A stretch of 64,000 nt of DNA from Xiphophorus maculatus (GCF_002775205.1 NC_036447.1:5072501-5136500); one strand, 5' to 3'. Positions 34,871-49,300 are shown, numbered from the stretch's first letter. Translations and numbers: made by a program. Notes: generated by a model from the letters alone, not told the origin.

Positions 34871-37250
34871 AGTGTAACTCATTATCTTATATTTAACAGA
34901 AAGTTGTTAGAGATTAAATAAAATTTCTGATGATTGCACATTACATTTAGCTCACTGCCAAACATATAAAGTCGTACATTTGACTTTTCTGTTGAGGCAG
35001 CCTGGGACTGCTACAGCAATATTCACCTGTCTGTTATCAAACCTTTCCAGAAAATCACAGATTCCTTCATGCAACACAGAGGCTTACGTTTCCTTTAACT
35101 AGAGTCTGTTTGTGTGAATTTAACTGTCTTATAGTAAAGTTGTTTATTTTTTAAGTATTTATCTCAAGATATGTCAGTGCATGGTTGTGTTGCATTTCCC
35201 ACCAACTCAAAGAGCAGAGTCCTTTTTATTTTACTATTATCCAGAATAAAGTCTTTTAATTTGAAGAGCAAAATAATTACATATGGACTTTAAAAACATT
35301 AAATTGCATCTGTTTTATTAAAACAATTTTCTGTGAATAATCAGAACCAGAATTAAATACAGAAAACCGGTGATTTTTTAAATACACTGGGACAATCTGA
35401 TCACTACCATTCATCCTGTAACAGTGCCTAAGGATAAACATTATTTGCAAAGCTAAATTATTACTTTAAATATTACTTAATTCAATAAAATAGTCCTCAG
35501 TTGAAACACTATTGAAGATTTCCATCCTTCCTTCTGTTTTCTAAGTAATGAAAGATTATTTTCCAGATGAATCATCTATTTCCATTTTGACAAACAGGCT
35601 TGATATTTTTAACGGATCCAATCTGGACGCGGTGCCGGGCCAAACTCAGACCACATGGTGACAGCGAATGTTGGAGTCCAGCTCTGATACCAGACTGAAA
35701 CTAAAGTCACTTTCATCATCAGGGATCTGAAGACTTCTGCTGTTTTTCTTCTGTTGTTGATTTTGATGGTCAGCCTGGAGTTTACTGTTGCTGCTGTTTA
35801 AATTAAAGCACTCGCTCAAACACCATTCTGTCTGCTCGGTTCCTGGGGTGTTTGAACTTTGAATTTTAGTTTTTATTTACTTAGATCTAGCCACTTTAGA
35901 GGTTAGTTCAATTCAATTTAAGTTTATTTAATCCAGGACAGCACTTTAAACAACGGCTGCATGTTAAAAACAGAGCAACTGTTGTTTTCTATGCAGGTTT
36001 TATAGTTACTAATTTCCATACCCAACCCTTGGTTGGACTTAACCCCCACTCCCCCGAGTAAAATTAAAGATTTGTTTATTCATTTTGTTTTCCCCTTTGT
36101 GCTTTGCATTGTTTTCCCTTATATTAGAGCCATTCTCTTACCTTTCATTAGTAGCTCCTTGTTGTCTCACTTTATTTAAGCTTAAACGATTCACTAGCTC
36201 ATTCCATTGCATTGCCTTTGTTCCACATCTGTCTGCCTGCATTCATGCTGCAAGTCTCATTTTGTTAATTTTTATTAAAAAGCTCTGAATTTCTATCTTG
36301 CACTAGAGACCGTGTGATCTCAGTGAGATTTTGTGTTTTACCAAATCTCTGCTGTGCTCTGGAAACCCAGAAAGTTATAGGGGACATTTGATTTTTTTGA
36401 AAACCCATTTCAAAGTCTGACCAAATGTTATTTTTCTCTTGACTTTAAAAGTATTATGGAAGTAAAAATTATTTTTTAAAAAAAGATTTAAATATTTTTT
36501 TCCTTCCTCACTTTCATTTCAAAGCAAACAACTAACGGAGAAGAAAAACTTTTAAAAAAAATCTGATTTAAAAAGAAAAAGAAAATAAATCTAGCTTACC
36601 TCACACTGTTTTTCCATCTTCCCTTTTAAGGCTAAAGGAAGCTGTATATTATCCATATCATGTAACAGTTGAAATTTTAGCAAATCCTGCGCTGATGCCG
36701 TCAGATTTTGTTGGTGGAATTACTGGCGTCAGAATTGATCTGTGACTCATTGATCGATAACATGTGCAGTACTCTATCAGGACCTGTAGCTACATTTCTT
36801 TTTGTTTATTTCAAAGGGGACAATACACACCATATAATATGCCAAAGTTAGGCATAAAGGCCATAGTTTGTGGTTTTCTTTTTTTCTATGAACTTTGATA
36901 ACAGACATGCTGTCTGGAATAAATATTTTGTTGGAGGCGTTACCGCATCAAAACGCCAACTACCAATAAACAACAGAAGAAGACGATGACTTGCACTTTA
37001 AGCAACACAGGAGGAAACATGGAGCTTCGGGCTGATTGATGCCACAGACAGACATTTGGGAACGAGCTGATTTTTCTGCAGCGCCAGAAATGTTTACATT
37101 CGGATAGAAATCTTTCCAGGTGAGTAATTCACTTCTGTGCAAAGCGATCTACGCACTTTGTTGCCGTTTAACTTTATTCATACACGCCTGGCTTACAGTT
37201 TTGATTCCGTTGTTCATCGTTTTTTCTTCCACTGTAGCTGCATGAGAAAC
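34871..37250. other. Gene-poor interval between adissp and the SAMD9-like gene, left part
   Basis: AT-rich. AATAAA at 34917-34922 may serve adissp. A region at 36960-37121 ends in a good donor (CCAG|GTGAGTAATT) and could be a non-coding first exon of the downstream SAMD9-like gene; there is no independent support. No coding sequence recognised. Confidence 0.4.
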
Positions 37251-37271
37251 CTTAACGTTTTCAAATAGCAA

Positions 37272-37320
37272 TAATATACTGTATTATTGAAAAACTGTAT
37301 TTCAATAATACAGTATATTA
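37272..37320. repeat. Perfect 21-bp inverted repeat with 7-bp loop
   Basis: Arms 37272-37292 and 37300-37320 are exact complements (TAATATACTGTATTATTGAA...). The arms are AT-rich and flanked by unrelated sequence. It could be a MITE core, a cruciform-forming site or a hairpin RNA precursor; sequence alone does not decide. Confidence 0.8.
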
Positions 37321-37919
37321 ACCCTGGTGCGACGGTGGGTGTCTATCTGCCGCCCTGCCCCCTCCCCACCTGGCACAACACGGTCCATATATACACACCG
37401 TGTTGGGGTTTAAACTGAGTCGTATCTCTCTCTCTTTTTTAGAAACGGCGGGTTGGTTGTCAGGCCATTTAGTTCAAGGGGAAATGGAAGAAGATGTTCT
37501 TTTTCTTCGGCAGTGTACCACCTTGAGATGATAAAACACACCGTATTGACGGAAATACACTTTGATTTGTCGCTGTGAGAACAGAACTGATAAGAAAAGT
37601 TGTTCTAGGAAAGGTTAATCTTTTGTTTTTTCCGAAATCCCCCCGTTTTCGGTTCAGGGCCACCCACACAGGCATTCTCTGTATAATGCCTGTCCCTGAT
37701 GAGATGAGGGAGGGGTAATGCTTCACTTCTTCCTCCTCCTCCCTGTAACCTGATCTGAGAATAAATACTTTTTCCAGCTTCCCTTTTATGGAGCCTCAGG
37801 CTGTGGAGGGAGCGACACCTGGGTGTGCCGCCTGTTACATACATATATATAAAAAAGAATGCTTAATTACAACACATCTTCATTTCAAGATCCTTCAAAC
37901 ATCAAATGTTTTATTTTTA

Positions 37920-38560
37920 TTTTTCGTGTTTATTTTATTAGGCCCAAGCAGCAAAGCGCTGCAAAGGCCTATTGTTTTCATACTGTTTATTATTATTTTT
38001 CTTAGCCCAAAAGAGGGGCCTTTTGGGGGGCTTTATCATATTCAAAAACTCACCAAACTCTGTATGAGTTAAAGTTGCAGCATGTAACTTTCACAAAAAT
38101 ATATTTTTTCCATATTTGTTAGAACTGTCACCATGTCATGAGTATAATTTGAGACAGATAATTTGTTGGGAAAAAAAATTGAGCTTCTTCACATCCTCCC
38201 AGTGCTCCTATTGTAATCTGAAGAAATGTACCACTCACGGTCAGAAACAACTAATCAGAGCCAGGAGGAAGGCCTTAGTGCTGTCAATCATGCTTGTGTA
38301 CATGCTACTCAATGCGCTAATGGCAGTAAAACAAATTACTGTTACAGGAAAGCCATTTTGCTAATTAGCATTAGCATTGATGACAGGCTGTGCTATCGGG
38401 AAGAAGCTGTAGTGAAGCAGAGAGAAAAGGGGGAGAATGCAAGCAGCATGTACACATGCATGATTGACAGTGCTAAGATCCTTCACCTGATTCTGATTGT
38501 TTGTTTCTGAGTGGTGTATTTCTGCAGTTAATACTGGGAGCACTGGCAGAAAGCAGAGAA
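37920..38560. mobile_element. Cluster of dispersed non-coding repeats upstream of the SAMD9-like gene
   Basis: 37935-38060 has 'aggcccaagcagcaaagcg' and 'gaggggccttttgggg', a wording I associate with a widespread fish repeat. 38068-38540 ('agttgcagcatgtaac') matches 29042-29330 ('agctgcagtatgtaac'). No coding capacity. Confidence 0.5.
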
Positions 38561-38697
38561 GCTCTTTATTTCCCTCTCCACAGATGATCTGTCTTTTTTT
38601 ATACTGCCTTACATTTTTAGATTTCTAAAAGTCTAAAAATATATTCTCATATTTTCCCACTGTAAAAACTAGCTAAGAACAAAGTCACAAAGCAGCA

Positions 38698-41600
38698 ATG
38701 GATCCTGAGAGGAAGCAGAGCTCTTCACCGTCCCTTTCTATGATGACTGACCAATCCAAAGATGACTTTGTGAACTTCGCTGTGGATGAAAGGTTTGTTA
38801 CTATCATTACTTACCCTGTGTGCCAACTCTTATGAAAGCTGCCATTATGAAAGCATAAGGATTATAACTGCTTAGTTTTTTGTTAATGATTACACACTTC
38901 CTTAAATTCACGTATTTATACCTTTTCCAGGAATTCTCAGAGCTCTGTGGTGGATGAAATAAATACAAGCCCAACAGATCCATCTCTAAGGAGCTACAGG
39001 TCTAGGTCCCCTCCACCAGATTTCAGGTTTGACTCTCCAGACATTAAAAAGGCTTGTTTTCCTTTTTTATTTTTTTGAAACTCCAAGTAAAAGACCAGGA
39101 GAATTTAATAGAATCTGAGGTGGACAAAACTTTAAATATGTGTCATTTCCTATGTTGCTATAAAGAAACAACTCCTAGTATCTGACATGTATAACAAAAA
39201 ATGTACAATGGTGGTGGTCTATGGAATTAAAACAAGATAAATAGAGTTGAAACTATTAATAGTGAAAAATTGATTATTAAGATAATCACCAACTAATTTA
39301 GTAACTAATTAATCTTTAACGGGAGTGTGGACAAAAATGCTATTTGTTTATTTTAGCCCTGAAAATGTCATTCCGGGGAATAATCAGGGGAATAATTAGT
39401 ATTTCATTTGGGAGGAGGAGGATAAGGAGAAAGGAAGCCTTTTCTGGGAATATAAAGTGAGTGGCTGAATAACAGACAAATTATTTGGCTGTTATCCATT
39501 TTAGACAAATTATTTGTAAAGCACACGTTGCAGTTAAAAATATTCTTAATGGGAAAGATTTTTCAAGGTGTCAGAATGCTGAAAAGCTGCAAGTGTACTT
39601 TCTTGATGTTTCCCCCTGTACATTTATTAAAATTTTTACCTGTAACTGTGTCAAAGGAAATATCCTTATTCTGTTGTGTATACTCTAAAATGGGACTATA
39701 TGTTAAAGACACAGAACTGTTGTGTCATTAACAATTAAGTGAAAATGTACATTGAGGAGTTAATGCAAAGTAAAATACAGTAGGTGTTGTTGACCTTAAA
39801 AGGGACCTATTATGCAAGTTTTTTTGCTGATTTTTGCACTTCCATTCAGATCTCTACTGCTTCTACAAACAGTCCAAGCATTAAAAAAAACAAACAACCC
39901 AGTAGTTTTTTGGCAACAAGTAAATGTTTTATTGATGTCTGTAAAACACCCATTTCAAAACCTCCCAATTATTAAGTCACACTTGGAGGACTCTGTCCCT
40001 CAAGCAACTGTAAACCGAGCCCAGCCCCTAAATCAAGCAGAACTCCACTGATTTCATTATCAGAAGACGATCACGTTTGGTCAGGTGGTTTTACCGCTGT
40101 ACAATGGCTGCTGAAAAGGTCAAGTGTTGTCGGCTGGCTTGAACATTCTTCCAGTCCCAAAAAAAGAGCTCTATGGCTTTGTTTTATTTTTAAGTCTCCA
40201 TCAACGTTTTTGATGTGCATTTTGAAGTATCGCATAACAATAGGTTGATGTACAAAAAAAATTCCAAATAATTTCCTAAACTTCACATTAAAAAAAATAC
40301 ACTCACTTAAGGTGGTTTTTGTCTTTTCTGAAAAAGAGAGTTAATGCTCTAAAAGGGAGATAGAAACACATTTGCTAAATAAGTTCTGCCTTAGCGAACA
40401 CTAAAGGAGTGGTGTAATGTCATCATTGGCATTGTCCCAGTCATATTGCCAAAGAAAATTGTAGTTTGGGTGAATAATTTCCCATGTACCCTATTGAAAA
40501 CTACAGACAGTACACCGCAGATTTTGCCAACAAACCTAGACTGAAGCAAAGTTCTGACCCTACTGTTTGTAGAAAATCTGAAAATTAAACATGACACCAT
40601 TCAGAAACCATTTGCTGCATCCTTGAATTGTGCACCACTTTTTCTACTTCTGGGTTTGACTAAGGGTGAAAGATGCACAGTTTTACAGTTGCGCATCTGT
40701 GGCAGCCATTTTCACTTGCATAAAGTGCGAGTGTACACGTGTAGTTGATGGATATGGACAGCAGCAACTTATTTGGATTTAAATGACAAGAGGACCCACA
40801 AACAACTCATTCTGAAAGGAGATCAGAATAGGAAGAAATGGCTAAGTGAAATCTATCCAAGGATGAGTTTGTGCAAAAAATGTGATGGACATGTTTTGAT
40901 TAGCCCATGGCCCTATCCTAAGAAGTTAAAGGAAACATTACTGTGCCGTTTAAAGAAACGTTTCACAACCTCCCAGTACGTTTAATTCAGTTTTCATCCA
41001 AAACGTCCCTCCCCCTGAAGGATTTACTGTTCCTGGAGCAGGCATACACTGATATTTCCAAGGTAACTGCATTGGAAATGATGGTAGGAAATAAGTGCCC
41101 CATAAAACTACCCAAGCCTCTGTAGTTAACTCAGGTCTTAAATGGAAAGTAAATTGAATTATAATGAATAATTATCTGATAAGCATTAAAAAATCCTGAA
41201 GTAAATTTTTGAACAAGATGATGATCTGGCACATAGCAACACATTTAACTCTGCTGTTGGTTTGGTCAAACACAGCACCTGAAACTGAGTGAATGGAAAT
41301 CTTAATTTGTTGGGTATGTTTCAAGAGATGGTTTGTCAAGTGAACCTTTTATGCTATTTCTGACATTTATTTATTTATTTTTTAACTATTGGCTGCACTG
41401 TAGAAATACACTTTGTTTGTTAAATGTGTTCTTCATGTGATCCATTCACAGCAATGCAATTGGTGGACTGCCGACAAAAACAGTATGTGTTCTCTTAATA
41501 ACAATTAATGTATGTTCATAAAGGTCTGTGGAAACACCATAAGCTAATTTATCTTCTACTTTACCTTCTTTAGGTTGACCATAACTTAACACTTCCACCA

Positions 41601-44600
41601 CTTATTGAAGACTGGACTAAGGATCAAGTTAAAGACTGGTTGGTTATTAAACTGAGAGTACCAAAAGAACTTGCACAAAAACTTTATGACCAGGAGCTTA
41701 CAGGAGCTTATCTGGCCTCTTATGAAAAAGAAGACTTGCTTGAACTTGGTGTTCCACCAGCACCAGCAATACACATCTTGAGGCAGGTTAAGAAGTTTAA
41801 GAAGCAATCAGAAACATTTGTACCAGCCACTCAAGCAGCAGAGAGTGAACTCAACTTCAGGGACAATGTAGAGATGTCACGAAAGCTGGATGAATCAGCA
41901 GAAAATGAGACGGTGTCATCAGATTCAGGAATCCAAAATCTAAGTTCTTCAGTATGGATGCTACAAATGACAAGAGACGTAATAAGAGTTGATCCGACTA
42001 TAGCTGAGAGTCAAATTGATATTCAAACTCCTGACAACTTAGAAGCTCCACAACGACAGAGGCCAGTATGTCAGATTCGGCCCTTTGATAAAAGTAACTC
42101 CTCAGTCTTCTACATGGAAAATGACATTCTTCCACCAATGGCAGGTCCAAGTAATCTCATTGACCCTGTTCATGAGTACCACCTCCTGCCAAATGTAAAT
42201 GAAGCAAGTGAAAGGGAGATCCTTTATGAATTCAATAGAGAAGTTTTTAGTTTTGCTGCCAGCTGCATGAATTCACGAACCAATGGAACAATACATTTTG
42301 GAGTCAATGTACAACAAGCGCAACAACATGGTCAAGTAGTTGGGCAAACGATCACCTCTCTCAACAAGTACAATGAGGCATTTGAATCATCTCTGGGGGA
42401 CTTTTTTGAAGAAAAGTATGTGAATGTTGCCCGATTGTGTATCAGGCCACCAAACTTTATACAAGTTCTCCATGAAAATGGAACAGCTTCAGATAAGTGG
42501 GTGATCGAGGTTGATGTGGTTCCAGTGATTTCACAGACACAGAATTATCTTTTCTATACTAAGCTGGGTATAACATCAACTGAAGAAAAAGAGTGCAAAA
42601 CTTTCTGTCTATTTGTTAGGGAAGGTCCACGGTCAGTCAACATTTTCGCAGATACTAATCCACGAGTTGGTCAAGAGAAACTGAAAGATCTGACTGAAAA
42701 GGTCAAGAACTTGGTGTCAGCACGCAAGGCAGCAGAGGAAAACAAAGAAAGATGTTTCCCACAAAGCTACCAGGGACAAAGGTTAAAGCAGCTGATGACA
42801 CGTGGAAGACACGTTCTTGAGAGTTCCCTGCAGGTTATTGTAGTTACTGACAAATGTCACCCAGACCAGCTTGAGCATATGGACTTTCTAAAAGAAATAT
42901 CTCTGTTTGCTGTACTAGAGTTTGACCCAGAGTCTGATTTAAATGGAACATGCCATTTTTACAGAAAAGATCATATTGCTAATCTCCACTACCCTCAAAT
43001 GTTCAACACTCAGGATTGTTTACCTACACTCCTGGGAAAGCTTAACTTGTTCAAGCAAACAAGTTGGATTTTCTGCAATGGCCGATTGAATGAGGAGAGT
43101 GAAGAGGACATGCCACTAATATCCAGTGAATGGCTCAAGAGACGTTCTGGAGACATCAGCAAAATGATTGGTTTTCTTTGCAGTCCAGATGTAATTTCAA
43201 AAGACAGACTTCTGGTCATTTTGGTTCTTCATTCTGCAGTCACTGACCTGTCGCACCCTATTTTGGAGACATTCTGTGCCATCTATCGCACCCTGGAGGG
43301 GGCTGACAACATGCTGTGCATCTGCAGAGATTCTGGAGTATTCAATGACTGGAAGAAGCTGATAGAGTTACGTTGTAAGGAAGACATCTCCAGTAAATGC
43401 ATCTATGAACTGAGCCTGAATGAAATATCCAGTACAATAAAACAACTCAAAGAGCCCCAAACACAGTCTTCCCAGAGATACCTGCCATCTACAGGCTCAA
43501 GCTTAGTGCTGTTGACAAAAAAAGCTGAGGAACTTTTCACAGATTTGGACATTTTGAGTAAAAATGAGTGTGAAAATACAGAAATTGAAAAGTCTGATTC
43601 CTTTGATGAGTTTAATAAGAAAATAGAGGAGGATTTTTATAGAGGGGGGCAAGTAAGATGGTGGAACTTTCACCTCTCTGAACAGAGAGGCAGTCTGCCG
43701 TTCATCAAGAGAGACAAGTACAATGAGTTGTATGACCTGATCACACCTGTTGAAGGTTACACATCTTCATGTGTCATGATCAATCTTTTTCATCCCCCAG
43801 GATGTGGGGGAACAACCCTTGCAATGCATGTTCTTTGGAACTTAAGGAGGAAATTCAGATGTGCGGTTGTGAAAAACAACAGGGCAACAAATAACGACAT
43901 TGCAGCTCAAGTCATAAACCTGCTCACATATGGAAAACAGGATCAGCCAGGATACACACCTGTCCTCCTCTTAGTGGACAACTGGGAGGATGTTGAGGAC
44001 CTTAAGCAGTGCATACTTCATGTTGCTGGTGAAAGGAGGCAGCAGAACGCTCTCATGGTTCTCATACTGAACTGTGAGAGAACACAGTTTCCTGATGAGA
44101 GTTCCAGAAGTAGTTATGTTCCCAACATATTCATAACCAACAAGTTGTCAACCAAAGAGCAGGGGTTATTTTCTGAGAAACTTCAGCAGCTAAAAACTTA
44201 CCATGAAAAGCCTGAAACCTTTTATGCTTTTATGATCATGACAAATAATTTCAGCGAGGCTTACATTACAAACATTGTGAGCAACAGTCTTAAAGCTCTT
44301 GATGCCACCAGTCGACAAGGGAGGCTCCTCTCCTTTCTGGCTTTGTTGAACACTTTTGTGAATGGATCCTACATGTCACTCTCTTTGTGTGAAGAGCTAC
44401 TTGGTATAAGGAATTCCCTTTGGAAACGAGAAACAATTGATGATTCAATGACTCCATATTCCACGTTGCTTATAACATTCAGTGTTGAAGAACAAGGCTT
44501 CTATCAAGCGGTCCGGTTCTTACACCCAATGATTGCCAGCAACTGTCTTCAGATCTTTGAACAAAGGCATCAACTTTCCTTGGCAGAAGTAACTATTGAC

Positions 44601-46373
44601 ATTTTACACTCTGACAAACTCTATAAATCCTGCATGGGAAAGGATTTCCTGGTTCAGAACATACAAAGCATGCTCATTTCCCGCCACAGAAAAGAACAAG
44701 GGGATGACAAAGACACACAGTTTTCTCCTTTAATTGAAAAAATACATAACAAGGAAGGAGCAGAAAAAGTCGAAGAGCTTTTTGAGAAAGCCATAGGAAG
44801 GTTTGACAGAAGTGCAACTCTGCCACAGGCACTGGCAAGATATTTCTGTCTGAGAGAAAAAGACTTCCAGGCTGCCCTAAAATGGGCTTTAGATGCACGA
44901 GGTAAAAATTCTAATTCCTACATTGCAGACACAGTAGGACAAGTTTACAAGAGCCAACTCAAAAAGAAAATTGAAGATTCAGAGCCTCTCACTGCCGAAG
45001 CTCTTAATGAATGTTTGATACTGGGTTCCAAAGCTGCAAAAGCCTTCCAAGAGTCACAGGAGCTGGCCAAGAAAGATGAAACTATAGACCCATTTGATCT
45101 TCACAACAGAAAGAGGACAAAGTCCTACAACACATCAGGTTATGTTGGAGAGACAGAAGTTATGATGATCCTTCTTGACTTCATCAAAGAACTTCCTCTT
45201 TCTCAGAGCAGAGACAGATATCAAACAGATATACTATTACAGATTCTCAAAGGCCACCACACAATAAGAGATTTTCATTTTGATCACAGCAACGCTGCCA
45301 CTGCCCAGTTTGTGGATGTCCTGGAATGCCATGAGAGATTTTTGATCTCTTTGAAGCCAAGGCTGAAGGAAATTTTCAGCTTTTTTGAGAACTATTTCAC
45401 ATATCTGAGACCTAGGTCACAGGAAAGGGTAACTGCTGATGATAGAAACAAAAAAAAGTTATCAGAGCATTTCAAACAATACCTGAAAATATTCAGTAGT
45501 TCAGAGCAAGAGAAAGCATCTGAAAAAGCCAGAAACCCAAATCTGAGTCTACTCCAGGACATACAGGACCAGAGGTTTTACCTGGAAACAAAGCGAGCAG
45601 ACTCATTTGCTGGACTGTTGCAGTGCTTGAGTGATAAAAATGTTACAGAGATGGAACGCATCTTCAAAAAGTGGAAGTTTATCTTTGAGAAATCACCTAA
45701 AAGATCAGTATCAGACACAGTCAACTTCATCTTGGCAAACATAGTGATGCACAGCATCAAGCCATCTTCAAAGGAACTGAAAAAATATGAGGAATTGGTT
45801 GACCTTCTGAATGAGGAACTACAAAAAGAGGGTACTCGCTCAAATTCAACAGAGATGTACTACCTGTCCATGCTACTCATGTGGCCTACTAAGGATAGAA
45901 AACTGGAAAGTTTGTCAACATACAAAGATATCGCCACATATTTCAGATCAGCCAAGAAATCATTTCACAGACGTTTTTCTCACATGTTCCCAGTCCGTAC
46001 TGCCGTTGCTCATTTCTTTCTTGGCAAATCTTCTAGACTGAACAGGATAGTTTCTAAAGTGGTGCTTGATCAGATTTTAAGGGAAGAGTCTTGCAGTGAT
46101 CAGAGTGGCCAGTCTTGTACACTGAACCATCTTTGGCAGAGCGGAGCTGCTTGGAATGAACCACAGGTAAAAAAAGAGCTGTTAAGAGTGAAAGGAATTT
46201 CTGAAAATGGAGAAATATCCGTGAACTATGGAGGCAACCTAAAAATTCCTGTCCGTCCAGCTTATCTGGGAGACATCCGCAGCGGATGCAGTCGGGAGCA
46301 AATATCCTTCTATCTTGGATTCACAATGGAAGGTCCTGTAGCCTACAACATTAAATACCTCACTGCTCAGTAA
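38698..46373 (+). CDS. samd9l: SAMD9/SAMD9L-like antiviral factor, 4 coding exons
   Basis: Coding exons: 38698-38792, 38931-39026, 41452-41482, 41574-46373; 1673 aa, near the roughly 1580-1590 aa of mammalian SAMD9/SAMD9L. The 4.8-kb exon carries almost everything. Visible order: SAM domain (about residues 83-155, starting PPLIEDWTKDQVKDWL), a Schlafen/AlbA-like region (about 285-380, NSRTNGTIHFGV), a STAND-type P-loop NTPase with GCGGTTLAMH (817-826) and Walker B VLLLVD ending at D876, a helical repeat region, and a C-terminal segment (FYLGFTMEG) where the family has an OB-like fold. The P-loop lacks the usual lysine. Family role: a cytoplasmic interferon-linked restriction factor that shuts down translation and limits growth. 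The SAMD9 and SAMD9L split is a tetrapod matter, so the symbol is approximate. The first ATG of exon 1 opens the only frame through all junctions. Intron 2 (2.4 kb) contains repeats. Confidence 0.93.
39798..40080. mobile_element. Second copy of the 'cctattatgcaa' repeat in SAMD9-like intron 2
   Basis: Shares its start and the 'tgcacttccatt...ctctactgcttct' block with 34481-34870. Non-coding. Confidence 0.5.
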
Positions 46374-49300
46374 AGAAGTAATCAGTACCATTATAATACA
46401 ATTTACAAAAACACTGCAAGAACTCCAGAAAGTGGTAAAACGTCTTCAACTAGAATGTACAAAGACAAAAACATTGAAGACTTACTAGAAATAATAATTT
46501 GATTACGATTTCTTTTGCAAACCATTTGTAATAAATGTACAAACTTTATCCAAAGTTAAGATTTTTTTTATTATTATTATTTTTCGCCAGATGTTCTACG
46601 CTCTGAGATTTTAGATTCTTTGAGTTAGTCTTTTTAAAGATTTCTGGGCTGTATGCCTATTTAAAAAAAAAAAAAAAGTCAAAACTGAACAAATGGATTG
46701 TTGTGCTTCTGTTTATGATTGTTATGGAACAATCTGTCTAAAGGATCAAAGGAAGTAGATCTATTTTTACTTTTAAGAAAACAATGAAATATATTCTGTC
46801 AAGGTATAATGAAGTATACTGCTCAAAAAAATAAAGGGAACACTTTAAGTGTTAAACACCTGTTTAAGTGTTCCCTTTATTTTTTGAGCAGTGTACATTG
46901 ATTCAGTAGAGTGCTGTATCATTACAAAGATGTTTTTTTTCCTTTGATATGTCTCTTTATATATACACATTGTTTGTTTTGTGTTTGAAGACATGTCTAT
47001 GTTGCTGGTTGGTTGATGCTTAATTGTTTTTGGTATAATAAACTGACTTTTGAGAGTAAACAAGATTTTTTTTTCCTTCAATCTACTCTTTTTCATTCAA
47101 AACCTTTGTTTATGTCAACATGTGACATGTTCATGTTAGACTGTAAACGAATGAAATAAACACATTTTAGCTAATCTTGCATGATGTATTTCACAATATG
47201 AAGCTTTCTAGTGAGAAACTGTTTTGTTCTATGAGTATTTATGTTGAACAAAACTGGTCAGATGTAAGAATATATGAACAACCATGGTTATATGCCCCAT
47301 TTCATGATTTTATTTCCTTTATGTATTAAAATAAAATGTCCAAATGACAAACTATATGCTTTTTGAGTTTGACAAGATTTTGATTCTTTGCAGTTGTTAC
47401 CTATTATAATCATTGACCAGAAAACATGAAAACTTCTACACCTGCCACATGTCACCGAGCAAGTCACATTGTATTATTGTCTTAATTTGTGCATATTTGT
47501 GACTATCAGTGTGTAATGTGATTTGAGTGATCAGTATGACCATTGAGGCAGATATGTAAGTTTATAATTCAGACCAGAGGAAAGACTTTTATAGTGAAAG
47601 TGAGACGAGCAGCAATGGAGTAAAGCAAAAAGGGAAGAGAAGACATTAGACCTTGGTCTTCACATCCAAGACCGTCTGGGTCATTTTATAGTATGTTCTG
47701 CTTAAAGCAAGACTCAAAATCCTTTTCCTCTATTTTCTGCCAACTGCTGTAAGGTGCCTGTTTAGAAAGCTGAGGATGAAGATACATTTTCTTAATATAC
47801 ATACTTTTTCAGTGGAACATAATTTGTCTGTAAAATAATCAAGATCAGTTAGTGCACAAATTCCAGGAAAAGCCCACAACACTAAATATAAAAAACTTTG
47901 GACTTTAATCCACTTAAAAACACATGCAAGTCTAACAGCTCAGCTAGCATGTTTGCTAGCTTTCTCTGTTAGCTTCCTTGAAACTACCATAAAATTGTGT
48001 AGTGGCTTTTGGTTGATTTTCATTATATATTGTTTCAAATTTAAGTTTAAATTCCCTAAATAATGTCATATTAATACAACAGTAATATTACATTAGTTTT
48101 GTGGATTAATAAAAGCTAAGAATTTTTTTTTTTATTATTCTAAAATAGGAATCAAAAATACTAATGTTGTCTGTCACTTTTATAGCTTTAATATGTTAAA
48201 TATTGTACAACAAACATGTGAACAATAAAATTATAAAACTATAAAAGTTATCAGAACATTTTCACAACATTTCCAAATTGTACACAGTAACGTACCTGTG
48301 AAAAATATCACAGCAGTTGTGGATAGATTAGCGAAATTGTGCAGGAGATCAGTTTTACCTGGAAAACCGCAATACAGTTAGCTTCTAGCTTAGCTGAACA
48401 CGTTAACATAAAGTCGAACAAAATACAATAAAATTCAACTGTAACTACCAGCAAAACATGGCGAAAACAAAACAAGGAGCATAATACACAACATAATATA
48501 GCTAGCTGTTAACTGTACCATGACTCAAATATTATATTTTGTCTACAGTCATTCGCAAACACATTAGCTCGTCTTGAGAAGTCCTGCTAGTTCAGGTACA
48601 ACCAGCGACAGCAGATGGCGCTGTTTCGTCCGAATTCAGTGGGATTTAACCAAGATTCATTTATATACGTATATATATACATATATGTTAGTTTTTGTCT
48701 ACCAACACTATAGATTATTCCTAGGTCATCTTACCAAGTTATGAAGTTTTTTGCTGTTATCTTTACAGCTTCAGATCGGGACCAACGGCTGTTGCGCAGA
48801 TATAAAGGCACATACAGTATATGCGGCTTAACTCTTACAAATAAGAAACCACAGTGCCACCTGCTGGACACTTTGGAACCAGCTTCGGACAAACAAAGGG
48901 AGTAATGGTGACTTCACTTTGGATAAAAAACATTTTCAATAAGTCAAAGCTGAAATAGAATTATGATTAAAGCAAAACATATTTAAAGTACAATTTTAAG
49001 CATGTAAATAGAAAGTGAACCAGTTTATTATAGTTTTTTCTTTAACTCTGATATTCCTTGTAAGAGATTTGTTTGATTTGCAGTTGAATTGTTCAGTATA
49101 AAAAAATCACATTATTTTGAGAAATATGTTTTCAAATGATTTATTTACAACACAAAATGCTAATATTTCAACAGGGGTGTTTGAGAGCTATAGTATATTA
49201 CTACGTTACATCCATTAAATCGCATCGCACCTTTCAGGAAACGGTAAAAACAAACTGACAGCAGCTGCCAGTAGTTTTTTAATCTTTACATACAATCTGA

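Noticed and set aside
40743-41125. Two basic open frames in intron 2 of the SAMD9-like gene
   Set aside because: They suggested a domesticated transposase or an extra exon, but no family motif is clear and the spliced frame runs without them.
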